Below, piece after piece: positions 7,622-15,818 of a DNA stretch of 39,408 nt (within the stretch, counting starts at the first letter, position 1; every line of letters begins with the position of its first letter). The stretch covers positions 7,320,007 to 7,359,414 of the forward strand of contig NZ_QXHD01000004.1 in NCBI RefSeq assembly GCF_011009555.1, written 5' to 3'. The stretch comes from Adonisia turfae CCMR0081. Lineage in GTDB: Bacteria; Cyanobacteriota; Cyanobacteriia; Phormidesmidales; Phormidesmidaceae. The position numbers were made by a program, and so were the translations under genes. Under the pieces are notes generated by a model. That model saw only the letters and a list, made by a program, of their open reading frames with translations. It did not search any database and was not told where the DNA came from.

Positions 7622-8355
7622 GTTGTTTGCGGTGTGCGGTTGTCAAAGTCCTGATCCATACAATTTAAGAGAAAATCTGAAATGACTTGAGATATTTGAT
7701 TGAATCGTTTGGGTGATAATTGTGTAGAGTTAGCAGCTAGAATGCCATGGGCAAAAACATGGCGTATACATCTAGCTAAAAAGCTAACATTCACTGTTTG
7801 ACCATTTTGAAAGTCAGACATCATTTGCTTAAGGTTGTTTCCAGTCAAATGTTGAAAAAGAAACTCAGGTAAAGCATTGTTCGGATCTAATTCACGAATA
7901 CGCTTAATTACTTTATATTGAGATTGAGAATTTTGGAGGGACTGTAATTGAGATTCTTTGCTTGGATTCAGGCCAATAATTCGGCAATATGTTTCAAATG
8001 TGGAATAAACGAAAAAGATTCTTGTAATGGCTGAATACAGTTGGGGTGTATCAGCGTTAGCATAACCGTCACCCAAGTCTAAGGCTTTAAAGCTTTTTGC
8101 TAGTCTAAATCGTGCAGACCATCTAGCTAGTTGTCCAAAATTATCAGCTAATTCTACAGGGAGGATATTTCCTGGTTCACTAGTTTGAGCTACGTAGCGG
8201 GACCATGCTTGAGGATAATTTTTTGTTGTATCAGGCATAAGCTTAAAAATGGTACGGGAACTAGAAGTAGACCATACTTCAATCTTCCCGATTTCTTCCC
8301 GAATTTTTCCTGAAAAACTTCGTCTGTCTGGCCTAACCTGCTGCCAGTTAAACAT
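7618..8355 (-). CDS. Unknown protein with a possible HEPN-type RX4H motif
   Basis: A 245-residue protein, not recognised as a named family. Residues 105-130 form a hydrophobic helix (YSAITRIFFVYSTFETYC). Residues about 190-205 contain RHVFAHG, giving an Arg198-X4-His203 pattern. That pattern, in an all-helical context ahead of a terminal helix, is what HEPN RNases show (compare RNDLAHG in the gene at 20839). The start is uncertain: ATG 8355 lies only 24 bp from the divergent ABC gene and has a weak ribosome site, and an internal ATG at 8238 (MPDTTKNYP) would leave room for promoters. It neighbours toxin-antitoxin genes and overlaps the antitoxin relic downstream. The HEPN assignment is an inference. 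Confidence 0.55.
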   Translation of the reverse strand: MFNWQQVRPDRRSFSGKIREEIGKIEVWSTSSSRTIFKLMPDTTKNYPQAWSRYVAQTSEPGNILPVELADNFGQLARWSARFRLAKSFKALDLGDGYANADTPQLYSAITRIFFVYSTFETYCRIIGLNPSKESQLQSLQNSQSQYKVIKRIRELDPNNALPEFLFQHLTGNNLKQMMSDFQNGQTVNVSFLARCIRHVFAHGILAANSTQLSPKRFNQISQVISDFLLNCMDQDFDNRTPQTT

Positions 8356-8379
8356 CTTTGTCAGCGAAGGAGTCAGGCA

Positions 8380-10071
8380 ATGCGGCGACGAGACCTACTA
8401 AAGCGCGGTACAGCATTTACCGGAGGCGTATCCCTAGCAGCCCTTATTAATGCCTGTGCTTCATCATCCAAACCTGCCGCTGAGTCAACCGAAGGTGCAA
8501 CCACTGCCGATCCTGGCAAAGGTGCTGAACCTGCCGTACTCACTGTCGTCCAAGGTGGTGGCTTTCCCAATGGTCTGGACCTCCACCAAGTGGGCACCAA
8601 CCGCCCCGCCTACGGTATCTCCTGGTGCCTCTACGATCGCCTCGTCACCTTTGGCACCAAAACTTTAGACGATGGTTCCCTCTCCTATGACTATACCGTC
8701 ATCGAACCCGAGCTAGCCGAATCCTGGACCGTCGCTGACGATGAGCTATCCGTCACCTTTAATCTGCGCAAAGACGCTATTTTCCACGATGGCACCCCCG
8801 TCACCGCCAAGGATGTGAAATGGTCCTACGACCGGGCTGTGTCCGTCGGTGGCTTCCCCTCATTCCAGATGAAAGCAGGAGCCCTGGAAAGTCCTGACCA
8901 GTTTGTCGTTGTGGATGACCATACCTTCCAAGTTAACTTCCTCAGAAAGGATAAGCTTACTCTTATGGACATGGCGGTACCCATCCCTGCCATCATGAAC
9001 TCTACTCTAATTGAACCTAATGCTAGTGAAGCAGACCCTTGGGGACTGGAGTGGACCAACGCCAATTCAGCTGGTAGTGGTGCCTATAAGCTAGATACCT
9101 TTGCCCCCGAAGAGCGAGTCGTATTGGTGCGCAATGATGACTGGAAATCTGGTCCTGCCCCTGCTATTGAGAAGATTATTTGGCTGAATGTGCCTGAGTC
9201 AGGTAATCGTCGTGCCTTGCTAGAAAAGGGTGATGTGGATATTAACTATGAAGTATCTGAAAAAGACATTAGCGAACTCAAAGCCATGGGTAAGCACACG
9301 GTTGTTTCCACCCCCATTGAAAACTGTCTCTACACCATTGACCTGAACTCTCAGCCGGAGCTAGACGGTACTCCTAACCCCTTTAGCGATGTCAAAGTAC
9401 GACAGGCGGTGGCCTATGCTATGCCCTACGATGCCATTGTAGACACGGCCCTCTATGGTGAGTGTGTCAAAATGTATGGAGGGGAGAGTTTTGAGCCGAA
9501 GAGTATTGACTGGCCGCAGCCGTATCCCTACAGCACTGATATGGCGAAGGCAAAAGCACTGATGGCTGAGTCTGGTTACCCGGATGGGTTTGATACAACA
9601 CTGGCTTTTAATTTGGGTACTCAAGAATGGGCTGAACCCTTGTGTGTATTAGTAAAAGAGTCCCTGGCTGAGATTGGCATTAACGCTACTTTGGAAAAAG
9701 TTCCTGGCTCCAACTTTCGGGCTGTGCTGGTGGAGAAGAATCGCCCGATGATTGTTAACAACTTTGGTGGTTGGCTCAACTATCCTGATTATTTCTTCTT
9801 CTATTCGTACCACGGGCAGAATGCGACGTTTAATGGTAGTTCTTATCAGAATCCGGAGTTAGACAAGCTGGTGGATAAGGCGTTGGCCACAGAACCAGGA
9901 GATCCGGAGTATGAGAAAAGTGTCAAAGGGTTCCTGAAGATTGCGTTTGAGGAGATGCCCCGGATCGTGGTGGCGCAGCCGTATTTGTCGGTGGCGATGC
10001 AGCCTGGGGTGAGTGGGTATCAGTATTGGTTCCACAGACAGTTGGATTATCGGCAGTTGAAGAAGGCTTAG
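8380..10071 (+). CDS. ABC transporter peptide-binding lipoprotein (SBP family 5)
   Basis: A periplasmic solute-binding protein of 563 residues for a dipeptide/oligopeptide-type importer. The N-terminus has twin arginines (RRRDLLKRG), a hydrophobic stretch and a lipobox LINAC with Cys26, so it is probably exported folded via Tat and lipid-anchored. Family 5 features include ELAESWTVADDELSVTFNLR, the FHDGTPVTAKDVKWSYDRA block and VRQAVAYAMPYDAIV. The start at 8380 has GGAG upstream. It is the first gene of the importer and is followed by both permeases and both ATPases. Substrate could be peptides, nickel or opines; the sequence does not decide. There is no sign of truncation. Confidence 0.93.
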   Translation: MRRRDLLKRGTAFTGGVSLAALINACASSSKPAAESTEGATTADPGKGAEPAVLTVVQGGGFPNGLDLHQVGTNRPAYGISWCLYDRLVTFGTKTLDDGSLSYDYTVIEPELAESWTVADDELSVTFNLRKDAIFHDGTPVTAKDVKWSYDRAVSVGGFPSFQMKAGALESPDQFVVVDDHTFQVNFLRKDKLTLMDMAVPIPAIMNSTLIEPNASEADPWGLEWTNANSAGSGAYKLDTFAPEERVVLVRNDDWKSGPAPAIEKIIWLNVPESGNRRALLEKGDVDINYEVSEKDISELKAMGKHTVVSTPIENCLYTIDLNSQPELDGTPNPFSDVKVRQAVAYAMPYDAIVDTALYGECVKMYGGESFEPKSIDWPQPYPYSTDMAKAKALMAESGYPDGFDTTLAFNLGTQEWAEPLCVLVKESLAEIGINATLEKVPGSNFRAVLVEKNRPMIVNNFGGWLNYPDYFFFYSYHGQNATFNGSSYQNPELDKLVDKALATEPGDPEYEKSVKGFLKIAFEEMPRIVVAQPYLSVAMQPGVSGYQYWFHRQLDYRQLKKA

Positions 10072-10083
10072 GGGTGTCCTCCT

Positions 10084-10198
10084 CTTACGAAGGGGAGATG
10101 CCGTAGGCGGAGGGTTTTCGATAACTTGTGCCGCATCTCGAAGACCCCTCCCTGACGGTTCCCCTTACGAAGGAGAACCAGTTATCGTTAAGCCTCTG
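10084..10198 (-). repeat. Hairpin interspersed repeat, copy 1 (inverted)
   Basis: Read on the minus strand it begins CAGAGGCTT, contains the stem GGTTCTCCTT / AAGGGGAACC, then GTCAGGGAGGGGTCT, and ends CTCCGCC...CCCCTTCGTAAG. The same element occurs at 12146-12260 (plus) and, more diverged, at 29981-30091 (plus). It fills the gap between the binding-protein gene and the first permease gene. It has no coding capacity and is MITE-like in size and structure. Confidence 0.75.
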
Positions 10199-10226
10199 TA
10201 ACAGGGTTACGCCCTTCCTAAAGCTT

Positions 10227-11255
10227 ATGTCTCGTCCCTCTACATTCTCTGTTGTCATCCGTCGCATTATTGCCGCAATTCCTAGCATCCTTGGTGTCAT
10301 TGTCGTCACGTTTGTGCTTACCCGCGCGCTCCCTGGAGACCCGGCTGCTTATTTCGCTGGACCTGCTGCGACCCAAGAAGCTATTGATCAGATTCGAGAA
10401 ACTTTGGGGCTGAATCGTAGTCTGCCTGAACAGTTCATTATTTATGTTGGCGAAATCCTGCAAGGAGATTTGGGTAATTCTCTGACCACAGGGCAAACCG
10501 TTGTCTCTGATTTATTCACACGATTGCCTGCTTCACTTGAACTGACCTTGGCAGGGCTGGTCTTTTCCTTAGCTTTGGCCTTACCGTTGGGTATTCTGGC
10601 GGCTACTCGTCCAGGGTCTTGGATTGACCATGGTGTCAGAGTTTTGGCAACAACAGGTGTGTCATTGCCCACCTTTTTTACAGGGTTATTGCTAATCTAT
10701 GTATTTTATTTTCGTTTGGGTGTGGCACCAGCTCCCCTAGGAAGGCTGGCCATTCTCTACTCATCGCCGGAGCAGGTGACAGGATTGTTTTTGGTGGATA
10801 GTTTGTTGGCTGGGGAATGGAAAACGTTTCAAGCGGCATTTGGCCAGCTAATATTGCCTGCAGTCACCTTAGGCCTGTTTGCTCTGGCTCCTTTAGCAAG
10901 GGTGACACGGGCATCAATGCTGAGTGTCTTGTCCAGTGATTTTATTCGCACGGCCCGAGCTAGTGGATTAGCGCCCCATACGATTCTGTTTGGCTATGCT
11001 TTTCGCAATGCCATGTTGCCGGTGGTGACCACATTGGGAGTGGTGTTTTCTTTTTTGCTTGGGGCTAATGTGTTGGTGGAAAAAGTCTTTGCCTGGCCGG
11101 GAATTGGTTCCTATGCGGTGTCTGCCCTGATTGCTTCGGACTATGCGGCGGTGCAAGGATTTGTGCTGACGATGGCGTTGCTTTATGTGGTGCTGAATTT
11201 GTTAATTGATTTGCTGTACACCGTGATTGATCCTCGGGCGGGAGTGGAGCCATGA
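10227..11255 (+). CDS. Dipeptide/oligopeptide ABC transporter permease (DppB type)
   Basis: An inner-membrane permease of 342 residues from ATG 10227 (MSRPSTFSVVIRR). The longer frame from 10128 runs through the repeat element and is not credible. There are six predicted membrane helices. The DppB/OppB N-terminal block is present (VVTFVLTRALPGDPAAYFAGP), as is the EAA loop near the C-terminus (RTARASGLAPHTILFGYAFRN). It forms a heterodimer with the next gene's product, overlapping it by 4 bp (ATGA), so the two are translationally coupled. The repeat upstream separates it from the binding-protein gene and may give the two different transcript levels. Confidence 0.92.
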   Translation: MSRPSTFSVVIRRIIAAIPSILGVIVVTFVLTRALPGDPAAYFAGPAATQEAIDQIRETLGLNRSLPEQFIIYVGEILQGDLGNSLTTGQTVVSDLFTRLPASLELTLAGLVFSLALALPLGILAATRPGSWIDHGVRVLATTGVSLPTFFTGLLLIYVFYFRLGVAPAPLGRLAILYSSPEQVTGLFLVDSLLAGEWKTFQAAFGQLILPAVTLGLFALAPLARVTRASMLSVLSSDFIRTARASGLAPHTILFGYAFRNAMLPVVTTLGVVFSFLLGANVLVEKVFAWPGIGSYAVSALIASDYAAVQGFVLTMALLYVVLNLLIDLLYTVIDPRAGVEP

Positions 11256-12118
11256 CCCGATCTCAAACAGTTTCCAAATCTTCACTGGCCCAGGCTCGCT
11301 ATATTATCGGCGAGAATGTAGTCACATTTGGGGCATTTTTATTGTTCTTTGTGTTCGTACTGTTTGCCCTGTTTGGCAATGCGATCGCACCCTACGATCC
11401 CGTCGCTAGCAATGCAGCTGTTGCCCTATCTCCCCCCACAGCCAACCATTGGTTTGGCACCGATGACCTGGGTCGGGATGTGCTAAGCCGGGTGCTGGTG
11501 GCGACCCGATTGGACCTGGGCATTGCGGTGGTAGCGGTGGCACTGTCCTTTGCACTGGGCAGTATTTTAGGGACTTGTTCCGGGTATTTTGGGGGCTGGT
11601 GCGATCTCATCATCAGCCGCGTCATTGACACCCTCATGGCATTCCCCCTATTTATCCTGGCCATGGGTCTCGTCGCCGCCCTCGGTAATACTGTAGAGAA
11701 TATTATCTATGCCACGGCGGTGATCAATCTTCCCCTTTACACCCGCGTAGTACGAGCCGAGATTTTAGTCCGTCGGGATGCGGGGTATGTAGAAGCCGCA
11801 AGGCTAGCAGGCAACGGTCATCTACGCATTATGGCCGCTCACCTGTTTCCCAATGTGTTGCCCGTGATGATGGTGCATATTTCATTAAATATGGGCTGGG
11901 CTATCTTGAATGCAGCCGGATTGTCGTTTATTGGTCTCGGTGTCAGACCACCCACCCCCGAGTGGGGGATTATGGTCGCTGAAGGAGCCACCTATATTAT
12001 TTCTGGCGAATGGTGGCTAGCCATTTTCCCAGGGGCGGTGCTAATGCTAGCGGTGTTTTGTTTTAACTTGCTAGGAGATGGTTTGCGAGATTTGATTGAC
12101 CCAAGAATGAGGACTTAA
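11252..12118 (+). CDS. Dipeptide/oligopeptide ABC transporter permease (DppC type)
   Basis: A second permease of 288 residues. Features are an N-terminal cytoplasmic tail, a first helix (about 28-48), and the DppC hallmark HWFGTDDLGRDVLSRVLVATR before the transport domain. The EAA loop is EAARLAGNGHLRIMAAHLFPN, and the C-terminus is GDGLRDLIDPRMRT. ATG 11252 overlaps the previous stop. After it come about 450 bp of structured non-coding sequence before the ATPase genes, an unusual interruption in a dpp operon. Confidence 0.93.
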   Translation: MTRSQTVSKSSLAQARYIIGENVVTFGAFLLFFVFVLFALFGNAIAPYDPVASNAAVALSPPTANHWFGTDDLGRDVLSRVLVATRLDLGIAVVAVALSFALGSILGTCSGYFGGWCDLIISRVIDTLMAFPLFILAMGLVAALGNTVENIIYATAVINLPLYTRVVRAEILVRRDAGYVEAARLAGNGHLRIMAAHLFPNVLPVMMVHISLNMGWAILNAAGLSFIGLGVRPPTPEWGIMVAEGATYIISGEWWLAIFPGAVLMLAVFCFNLLGDGLRDLIDPRMRT

Positions 12119-12145
12119 ACCATGGGAATCAAGTTCAAAATCTCC

Positions 12146-12260
12146 CAGAGGCTTGGCAAAAACTGGTTCCCCTTACCAAGGGGAACCGTCAGGGAGGGGT
12201 CTGGAAAACTTGCGCCAACGGTCGAGACCCCTCCGCCTTCGGCACCTCCCCTTCGTAAGG
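12146..12260 (+). repeat. Hairpin interspersed repeat, copy 2
   Basis: It begins CAGAGGCTTGG, with a perfect 10-bp stem GGTTCCCCTT-ACC-AAGGGGAACC. Then GGAGGGGTCT pairs with AGACCCCTCC about 20 nt later, ending CCCCTTCGTAAG. It is nearly the same as the reverse complement of 10084-10198, so the two copies flank dppBC as inverted repeats. A 117-codon frame across it is an artefact of the repeat. Confidence 0.78.
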
Positions 12261-12571
12261 CAGAGTTGTTTCGTATTCACCAGAGAAAATCTGTAAGGAT
12301 GATGACTTTATTCAGAGTGAATCGAGAGGTGGATCGGAGGGAACCAAAACCGGTTACTTGGGGTCCCTCCGAGTTCCCCAAACCCCCATGGCTAGGGCCG
12401 GGAGGCCGCCCTAGAACCCAGCCTATTGGGTTGTCCTCAATTGCGTTAAATAGGGGTTACGGCAGGGTCGATTAATTGGGTTATCGTCTTGTTGTTTGGC
12501 GGCCCTTCTCAGGGTAGAACATACCAAACCTTTAACTTTTAGCCAGCAGTGGAATCGATGAAAACTAACTC
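12261..12571. repeat. Non-coding stretch with four consecutive palindromes
   Basis: No gene is seen between the repeat and the first ATPase gene. The stretch holds CGGAGGGA (12335-12342) pairing with TCCCTCCG (12364-12371); TTGGGG (12358) with CCCCAA (12376-12381); CTAGGGC (12392) with GCCCTAG (12408-12414); and AACCCA (12415) with TGGGTT (12427-12432). The first two stems overlap and exclude each other. The structures could slow transcription or protect mRNA ends between the permease and ATPase genes. Confidence 0.55.
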
Positions 12572-13603
12572 ATGATCTCCCCACCTACTACTACATCTAT
12601 TCAAACCTCCCTGCTGTCAGTACGCGACCTGTCAGTCGAATTCCGCACTCGCACTGGCACCGTTAAAGCCCTACAAAACATCAGCTTCCACATCAACAAA
12701 GGAGAAACCGTCGGCATCGTCGGTGAAAGTGGTTCAGGTAAATCCGTCCTAGCCCTGGCCATCTTAGGCATCCTCGACCGGGCAGGCCATGTCACCAATG
12801 GAGATGTGCTCTGGAGCCAGGATACAGAGCACTATAACCTCCTGAAGATGCCTGAAAAGAAACTGCGATATCTGCGGGGTAAGGATCTGTCGATGATTTT
12901 TCAGAATCCTCGGGTGGCGCTGAACCCTATTCGTAAGGTGGGTAAACAGCTGGTGGATGTGCTGCGCTGTCATGCAGATTTACCGCGCAATCAACTGGAA
13001 AAGCGTGCCCTGGAATTGTTGATCAGTGTGAAAATTCCTGATCCTCAGCAGCGGTATGATGCGTACCCTTACGAGCTATCGGGTGGTCTGTGTCAGCGGA
13101 TTATGATTGCATTAGCTCTAGCTTGTTCCCCCCAATTGCTGATCGCGGATGAGCCAACCACGGGGTTAGATGTGACGACCCAGGCGACGGTAATGAATTT
13201 GTTGAAGGAGCTGGCAACGGAACAACGGATGGCGACGGTGGTGATTACCCATGATCTGGCACTGGCGTCGGAATATTGCGATCGCATCATCGTTATGCAT
13301 GCTGGTCACATTGTGGAAAGTGCGCCCACCCATCTGTTGTTTACTCAGCCGCGTCATCCCTATACGGCGAAGCTGATTGCGGCGACGCCGGAGCCCCATA
13401 AAGGATTTGATGATTTGATTCCGATTTTGGGGAGTTTGCCGGATTTGCGTCGGGAGGATTTGCCGCCGTGTCGGTTTATTAGTCGGTGTGATCGGGCGAC
13501 TGAGAAATGTCAAAAAGAAGGGCTGGTTTATCAGCAGGTTGGGGAGGAACATTGGGTGGGGTGTTGGTATCCGTTGGAGAGAGAAAATGCTACAAGTCAC
13601 TAA
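12572..13603 (+). CDS. Oligopeptide ABC transporter ATPase (DppD/OppD type)
   Basis: A cytoplasmic ATPase of 343 residues. Walker A is GESGSGKS (about 50), and the Q loop is IFQNPRVALNPI. The signature LSGGLCQRI has Leu-Cys where Met/Gln is usual. Walker B is LLIADEPTTGLD, and the H loop is VITHDLALA. The C-terminal oligopeptide-transporter extension has the Cys cluster PCRFISRCDRATEKC typical of DppD. It energises uptake with the next gene's product. The ATG at 12572 lies after a 450-bp structured gap, so it probably has its own promoter or relies on read-through. Confidence 0.93.
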   Translation: MISPPTTTSIQTSLLSVRDLSVEFRTRTGTVKALQNISFHINKGETVGIVGESGSGKSVLALAILGILDRAGHVTNGDVLWSQDTEHYNLLKMPEKKLRYLRGKDLSMIFQNPRVALNPIRKVGKQLVDVLRCHADLPRNQLEKRALELLISVKIPDPQQRYDAYPYELSGGLCQRIMIALALACSPQLLIADEPTTGLDVTTQATVMNLLKELATEQRMATVVITHDLALASEYCDRIIVMHAGHIVESAPTHLLFTQPRHPYTAKLIAATPEPHKGFDDLIPILGSLPDLRREDLPPCRFISRCDRATEKCQKEGLVYQQVGEEHWVGCWYPLERENATSH

Positions 13604-14573
13604 CCTTACAAAACATTTTCCTGTTGCTACTAAGACACCTCGTTGGATGTCTGGAAGCAAACAGGCGCAATATCTCCATGCGGTGGATGGTTTGGATCTG
13701 ACGATTTTGCCGGGGGAAAGTGTGGGTTTGGTGGGTGAATCTGGTTGTGGTAAGTCTACGTTGATGCGGTTGATTGCGCGACTGTTAGAGCCGACGGCTG
13801 GGTCGATTGTGTTTAATGGGGTGGATATTGGTCAGGTGTCGGTGGGAGAGTTTGCGCACAGTGCTCAGCGGGCTAAATTGCAGATGGTGTTTCAGGATCC
13901 GAGTGATAGTTTGAATCCTCGGTTTACGGCGTTTGATACAGTTACAGAACCGATTCGGCGGTTGGGGTCAAGGCAGGATCGGCAGCGACTACAACAACGG
14001 GCGACGGAGTTAGCGCAGCAGGTGGGATTGCCGCCAGAGTTGTTAAGTCGGTTTCCCCATCAGCTATCAGGGGGGCAAAAGGCGCGGGTGGGGATTGCGC
14101 GGGCGATTGCATTAAATCCCACACTCCTGATTTTGGATGAGCCGACATCGGCGTTGGATGTGTCGGTGCAGGCGGTGATTTTGCATCTGTTGGCAGAGCT
14201 GCGTGAACAGATGACTATGAGCTATTTGTTTATTTCCCATGATTTGAATGTGGTGAGGCTGCTGTGCGATCGCATCCTGGTCATGTACCTGGGCAAGCTG
14301 GTGGAAACGGGGCCAACGGATGAGATTTTTAATCGGCCCAGACATCCTTATACCCAGGCACTGATTTCCGCTATTCCTGCATTTGAGGCAAATCCCCATC
14401 GGATTCCCTTGACGGGGGAGCCGCGCAGTCCCATCAACCCATCACCCCACATTTGTCGATTGTATGGTCGTTGTCCGCAGGGGGATGATGGCTGTCAGCA
14501 AACAGCACCCACGCTGGAGCCCATTAACGACTATCATCAGGTGGCCTGTCATTATCCTGCATCTCTTCAATGA
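13587..14573 (+). CDS. Oligopeptide ABC transporter ATPase (DppF/OppF type)
   Basis: A second ATPase of 328 residues from ATG 13587 (MLQVTNLTKHFPV), preceded by GGAGAGAG. An earlier ATG at 13488 would overlap dppD far more. Walker A is GESGCGKS, the Q loop VFQDPSDSLNPR, the signature LSGGQKARVGIARA, Walker B LLILDEPTSALD and the H loop FISHDLNVV. The C-terminal Cys motif is ICRLYGRCPQGDDGC. It overlaps dppD by 17 bp and the following permease gene by 4 bp, so the operon continues into the EamA gene. Confidence 0.93.
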   Translation: MLQVTNLTKHFPVATKTPRWMSGSKQAQYLHAVDGLDLTILPGESVGLVGESGCGKSTLMRLIARLLEPTAGSIVFNGVDIGQVSVGEFAHSAQRAKLQMVFQDPSDSLNPRFTAFDTVTEPIRRLGSRQDRQRLQQRATELAQQVGLPPELLSRFPHQLSGGQKARVGIARAIALNPTLLILDEPTSALDVSVQAVILHLLAELREQMTMSYLFISHDLNVVRLLCDRILVMYLGKLVETGPTDEIFNRPRHPYTQALISAIPAFEANPHRIPLTGEPRSPINPSPHICRLYGRCPQGDDGCQQTAPTLEPINDYHQVACHYPASLQ

Positions 14574-15553
14574 CGCCACTTCGTTCTAGTAAACTTATGG
14601 GGATTGGCTTAGTATTGCTAAGCGCCCTGGGTCTCTCGGTTCAAAATGTAGTATTACGGCTGTTTTTTACACCAAGCCAGCTGTTTGGTCAGATTCCTTT
14701 TGGTGGATTTGTTACTCCGCAACTGAGTCATGTTGTCCTGTTGCTGGCTTTGCGTATGGTAATCATGGCATTGCTATTAACCGCACTTACCCCCTGGTTA
14801 TATCCCAGCACGTTTAAGGTTTTGCAAACACTGCCAACTATGCCCAAACTGTGGGGATCTGTGACAGCGAGTGGAGTCTGTTTGTTTTTTGGTTTAACGC
14901 TGTTGTATACAGCGCTGAGTCAGATTGTGGCTGGAGTTGCGATCGCAATCTTTTTTATCTATCCAGCCATCACTATTTTATTGGCGTGGCAATTGTTCAA
15001 ACAATCTCCACGCCCCTATCAGCTTTGGCTAATGGTGGTCATTTCTACGGGGGTCGTACTCACCACCCTGACACCGCCATCTGAATGGGTATCCAATCCT
15101 ATATTGGGCATTATCTGTGCGATTGGTGCTGGGGTTAGCTTTGGCCTCTATGGTATTGTTGCTGAATTCTCCCTCAAAGCAAACCCTGAATATCCAGGGT
15201 TACATCCGATTCCGTTTTCGTTGTATACCTTTGTTATCGTGGCAACGCTGGCCAGTCTGACTCTATTGGTCAATCAGCAAATAACGATACCCCCAGATGC
15301 CTGGCCACCCGTTCTGGCGATGACCGTATTTTCAGCCACCCTTACACTGATTGCCTATGTTCTAAGTAACTCTGGTATTGGTCTGATTGGGGCCTCTTTA
15401 ACGGCATTACTGAGCGCCAGCGCACCTGCGTTAACGGCATTATTTGCCTGGTGGATATTGCAAGAGGCGTTGCAGCAACAACAGATTGTGGGGATTGGGT
15501 TGGTGACCACTGGTGTGTCTATGCTGAGTTTAAAGTCCCGTTATGCTGATTAG
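14570..15553 (+). CDS. EamA/DMT-family permease
   Basis: An inner-membrane protein of 327 residues with about ten hydrophobic helices in two EamA halves (about 10-155 and 180-320). Visible motifs include IVAGVAIAIFFIYPAITILLA in the first half and the C-terminal ALFAWWILQEALQQQQIVG. Members export or import amino acids and small metabolites. ATG 14570 overlaps the dppF stop (ATGA), tying it to the peptide importer: perhaps it exports excess amino acids released from imported peptides. A decayed copy of the same gene lies at 19070-19495. Confidence 0.88.
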   Translation: MTPLRSSKLMGIGLVLLSALGLSVQNVVLRLFFTPSQLFGQIPFGGFVTPQLSHVVLLLALRMVIMALLLTALTPWLYPSTFKVLQTLPTMPKLWGSVTASGVCLFFGLTLLYTALSQIVAGVAIAIFFIYPAITILLAWQLFKQSPRPYQLWLMVVISTGVVLTTLTPPSEWVSNPILGIICAIGAGVSFGLYGIVAEFSLKANPEYPGLHPIPFSLYTFVIVATLASLTLLVNQQITIPPDAWPPVLAMTVFSATLTLIAYVLSNSGIGLIGASLTALLSASAPALTALFAWWILQEALQQQQIVGIGLVTTGVSMLSLKSRYAD

Positions 15554-15642
15554 TGACATGGCTATGGGGCTGTCCTAGGGAAGGAAATTCTGTATTCTGG
15601 ACCCAACGCCCCAGCCGATTCACCCCCACAAACCCCACATCT

Positions 15643-15756
15643 ATGCAAAGACGACAGTTTATCTATGCGGCGGGGAGCGGCCTGGCTGCCCTGCAATCCC
15701 ACCCGTTAATGCATCCGGTCTACGCATCCGTCTCTGCTGATCAGTCTTTTCAGTAG
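15643..15756 (+). pseudogene. Tat-type signal leader of a lost exported protein
   Basis: A 37-codon frame reads MQRRQFIYAAGSGLAALQ and HPLMHPVYASVSA, then stops. Twin arginines before a hydrophobic core and an Ala-x-Ala-like end indicate a Tat or Sec export leader with no mature protein. Downstream, another frame stays open for about 30 codons (SSESAEAIILQASELAADVG), suggesting a frameshifted gene cut short by the convergent regulator. The family is unknown. Confidence 0.4.
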
Positions 15757-15818
15757 CGAATCAGCCGAAGCGATCATATTACAGGCTTCAGAGCTTGCAG
15801 CAGATGTGGGGTCTGGCT

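Noticed and set aside
10128..10226. Extended N-terminus for the DppB-type permease
   Set aside because: The 33 extra codons come from the repeat at 10084-10198; the ATG at 10227 begins the normal family N-terminus.
12122..12475. A 117-codon frame between dppC and dppD
   Set aside because: It runs through the hairpin repeat and palindromes, has no domain-like sequence, and its composition follows the repeat.
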